Shown here in pieces: positions 60,577-64,000 of a DNA stretch of 64,000 nucleotides; the first letter of the stretch is position 1, and every line of letters starts with the position of its first letter. Below the pieces are notes generated by a model, which worked only from the letters and a program-made list of their open reading frames with translations, did not search any database and was not told the origin of the DNA. The DNA is from Latrodectus hesperus (taxonomy: Eukaryota > Arthropoda > Arachnida > Araneae > Theridiidae), in NCBI GenBank assembly GCA_037975125.1, contig CM075860.1, positions 45,915,673 to 45,979,672 on the forward strand, in the 5' to 3' direction. A program made the translations under genes and the position numbers.

Positions 60577-61839
60577 GTATTTTATTCATTAATTATATAT
60601 ATATATCTTCAGTTATTCCTAATTTTTAATTTTTGAATTTTTTTACAATTTGCTTACTTTATAAAAAATTTTAAAAACTGGTGTTGAAAATGTTGTCAGG
60701 GATAATTTTCATCCTATTGAAATTTATGAATTTCAAATCAATTAAATCTATAATAATTTCTTTATCATTTTTCAACTAAGATGTATGAAAATAAATATAC
60801 TTGCATAGAAACTATGCATAAACTTATCTAAAGCTATAATATCACTATGTAAATTATATCCTCATAAAAAATTGACATTCAATTGTTTTAAATAATTACT
60901 TTCATTCCAATATATGATTTCTAAATGATTTCATTCATTTCTTCATAGTGATTTAAAGCCAAATTTAAATTAAAAAATTTCTGAGTAAGATTAAAATATT
61001 AGATATTTTTGTTATTGTTACAATAACTTAAAATGTTGCTTATTTATCAAAAGTGTTTCCTTTTTAGAATTTGATTGAGAAGAAATCAAAGTACCTTTAT
61101 CATATTCAAGTTTTATATGAAAATTAACATTTAATATATTCAATAATCTACTATTTTTTGTTATTCATAACAGTATTAGCTTCCTTTATTTAAAATACCT
61201 TTTTTGAAAGATGACCTATTTAATTTTATTTTCACGGACATGTTATAAATTTTTATAGCAATTGTTATAAATTCTTACCATGGGGAATTTTAAACTTTTA
61301 TCCCAGTGTAAGTTGTGTGATGGTAACTCTTGATAGAATTTGATTTCAGTACTGCTATATCAGCATACCCCAGTGGTGGAAAAGTATTAAAGAATGAGAC
61401 ATATTCTGCATGTGTGCTCATGCAACACACTGTCATGCTAATTATTAGTAAAGTATGAATAATGTACATAAATGTAAAAATGTTTGGGAACAGACACCAT
61501 ACTGGAAATTTATACAATACAAATTTACATTTGTAACTGAAATATAAATCTGTATTGCATCATGCCCATATTTTTTTAAAACACTTAAAAAAATATGAAC
61601 ATGATGTGTCTATTCATAAAAAGAATGCAAACTAATTATCAGTGAAATATAAATTATGTTTATTAATGTAAAAATGCTTGGGAACAGACACCTTACTGGA
61701 ATTTGACTTTAATATTATCTTATTTCAGTGATCAGTGTCTTTGGAAATCTAACTCTACCTGATCTTATTGTTGGAATATCAGATACACTAGGAAGAACAG
61801 CAATTAAATCTTATATGTCAAAATGATTTATGTTAGTTG
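60577..61839 (+). other. Start of macroH2A intron 3
   Basis: A short motif with 'ttgggaacagacacc.tactgga' occurs at 61480 and again at 61678, suggesting a decayed ~197-bp duplication. An inverted repeat with ~22-bp arms and two mismatches spans about 61558-61606. No coding exon seen. Confidence 0.5.
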
Positions 61840-63990
61840 GCAGACCCTAAAAAAATAAATATAGGTTTAACTCTAAAAAAAACACAATTTTTCTTAACAT
61901 TTGTGCTGATGGTAATGTTTATCAATTCTTGATAAAAACAACATGAAACCCAGTATAAGTCTGAAATAATGATAGAGCAAATTTGTCCCCATAAAGTAGC
62001 ATGTGACTCAATATGTTAACTAAAGATGTATGGACATTTTTGAGTTCTTATGAACAGATGAGGATGTTGGTTTTATAGCTTTTTTTTTTATTGTTAATCA
62101 AAAATGTTATCACGTGAAACCATAAAGTTTCTGAACTCATATCAACTGACTGTCAGAGAGAAATATCGTGCAAGAGCTCTGCACTTGAGGCTTCAATATT
62201 GAATTTCATAATCCGAAGAACTGCATGTATAATCTAGTCCACCTGATATTCTTGTGAACTTTTAATGAGTCTTTCTAAATTCTGAAAGTCTTTCACTAAA
62301 TCATTTGACTGAGGATGGTAAGATGTTCAAATTCAGTTTGTACCCAAGAATCTTTGAAAAGAGCTTATTCAATCTAACAGCCTTGGTCCATTGATATTGT
62401 AGCGGGATAATTAAACTAGTATATTTTGCTTGTAAAAATTTCACCACAAAACATTCCAGCAGAGATATCAGTTAAAGCACTACCTTTGTTCACCTAGTAT
62501 ATCTATCCATAATAGTCCAGCAATACATAATTTCCCATCTGATGGAGGTAATGGGCATTTCAAATCAATGTAAATCTGTGCGATTATATCATCATGTAAA
62601 GTATAAATACCCAAAAGCATTTTATTATGTTTGTGTTTTTGGCTGCTACAGGGTTTATAAATTTTGGCCCTTGCTTTCGCATCCTTTATGTTGAGCTTTA
62701 CATATCAGAATGATATGTGTTTTGATATTGCAACATCAGGATGAACTAGATTATGGTAATGATTAAACATAGTTCTACATAACTCAAGGTACAAATGATC
62801 TGGAAGAACCTGTTGATGAGTTCATTAATAACTTCTGTAGCAGATACTGGGTATGACATACTTTTCAGAATAAGAGAAATTTTTCATTCTGAAAACTATA
62901 CAGTTCTATCTCTTTTTGTTGTGCTTTTGCAAAAGCTTCAAAATCAAATATAAGCTAAAAATCTGGTAAACTTCAATCTGAAACAGAGTCATCAAGTATT
63001 GTTGACACCATTTATGTCACAGATATCTATACTATATTGTGAAATGTACTCAAGATGTTTAACTAATAAGGACTACATGTCTGGATTCTGCTTAAAAGTA
63101 CATAAGAGGTTTTTAATTTGCATAAATTGTAAAATTTCTTTCTTTGGGTATGTAGCAAACAAGCTTTATTGAAGTATACATGTTGAAAGTTTTCTATCAT
63201 AGGCTGACCCCTTTTTGTTTACTTTTTAAAAACTTCATGGAAAGAAAAGCCATCGGCTTCCATTTATTGTTGGTTTAGTTGCATAAAAAGACCACCAATA
63301 GATCTATTGCTGACATCTATCCAAAAACTCAACTATGCTCCAGGAATTACATTATGTGTAAGAGTTGGATTTGTTTAGCATCAGCAAAAACATGTTCAGC
63401 ATATTCTAATCATTGAATTAATTCATCAACTTTGAGCACTTTTAAATTTTAGAATGTCTTATTCCTTTTAAAAAATCATTTAGTGAAGCTAATATATAAG
63501 TTGCTTTTGGTATACAGAGTCTATAAAAATTGTATAATCCAAGAAAACACCTTAATTGTGCCTGGGTATTAGGTTTGCGAAATTTCAAAATACAGTTAAT
63601 ATGATCTGATAAAGGTACCTATACATAATTCAAGTATTTTTAATTCTAAAAATTCTATAGAAGATGCTTCAAAAATAAATTTTGATGGCTTGAAATTTGT
63701 ATTTTTTAAGCATTCAAAATAGAATTTCAAGATGCTCAAGGTATTCTTGGAAACAATGAAATACAACATGGATGTCACCAACAAAAACAAGACATACGAG
63801 AGGTCTTGTGTAATTTGGTCCATGAATATGTGAAAAGTACACATGCATTTCAAAGGCCTAATTGCATTCTGTAAACATTGCCAAATTACATTCAAATAAA
63901 CTAAAAGGTGTGATAAGGGCACTTATGCTAATTTTGGTTAATAGGGATTTTGCTTAATAAGAACTATACAAAATATTTATAATTACCTTA
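61840..63990 (-). pseudogene. Heavily decayed Ty3/gypsy pol in macroH2A intron 3
   Basis: Reading the minus strand from the right edge in shifting frames gives RT (TPFSLFEC near 63915, then LVFVGDIHVVFHC near 63780 and LEHLEILF). Next come RNase H-region pieces (LSFWIDVSNRSIGGLFMQLN near 63320) and integrase (IDLKCPLPPSDGKL near 62560, TIMDRYTR near 62510, YHPQSNDLVK near 62320). The C-terminal module (LSRIDKHY... and RVKPI) reaches about 61845. Stops occur every few dozen bases. The order is normal for gypsy, and the lineage differs from both elements at the left end of the window. The RT start lies at or beyond the window edge. Confidence 0.82.
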
Positions 63991-64000
63991 AATTTTAGAA

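Overview
The window is strongly A+T-rich eukaryotic DNA with multi-kilobase introns, very long (TA)n tracts, several tRNA-derived SINE families, Ty3/gypsy elements and a single-exon Toll receptor. I read it as an arthropod genome, most likely a chelicerate such as a spider. The gypsy lineages, the tRNA-Leu-type primer sites and the presence of a macroH2A gene (absent from Drosophila) fit that, but the species cannot be fixed from sequence alone.

Layout. 1-1831: noncoding, with a decayed tandem repeat at the left edge and a (TA)n tract. About 1830-11884: an old, many times broken Ty3/gypsy element on the minus strand (gag, protease, RT, RNase H and integrase read from high to low coordinates). 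Its RT/RNase H region is interrupted by a second LTR retrotransposon on the plus strand (4560-8680), which has two apparently identical 609-bp LTRs, a 4-bp target duplication and a large internal deletion of protease-RT-RNase H. 11885-14488: (TA)n, SINE copies and unassigned sequence. 14514-17498: a complete Toll-family receptor. 17499-22910: noncoding, with (TA)n tracts and a large inverted repeat. 22911-33290: two near-identical 5.2-kb tandem units without genes, each with internal subrepeats, a hairpin and a hidden ~66-bp minisatellite. 33291-35960: noncoding with a complete SINE.

36017-47541 (minus): a four-exon gene for mitochondrial small-subunit ribosomal protein mS25 (mrps25), assembled here from short exons. 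Its introns carry (TA)n tracts, a hairpin and a decayed copy of a multi-copy arthropod gene that is itself split by a SINE. 48136 onward (plus): the first three coding exons of a macroH2A histone variant; the macrodomain exons must lie beyond position 64000. Its introns hold a 254-bp MITE with an 8-bp target duplication, two SINEs with target duplications, a Tc1-like transposase remnant, an 868-bp retroposon, a 99-bp perfect tandem duplication and a decayed gypsy pol.

The three cellular genes are not an operon or pathway. The mS25 and macroH2A genes are divergent neighbours, with 594 bp between start codons, and could share a promoter region. Most of the remaining sequence is layered mobile-element history, which can be put in relative order from the nesting. 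I found no convincing new biological system. The best leads are the young deletion-derivative LTR element, the tandem 5.2-kb units with their template-switch hairpin, and the intron-embedded arthropod gene relic.
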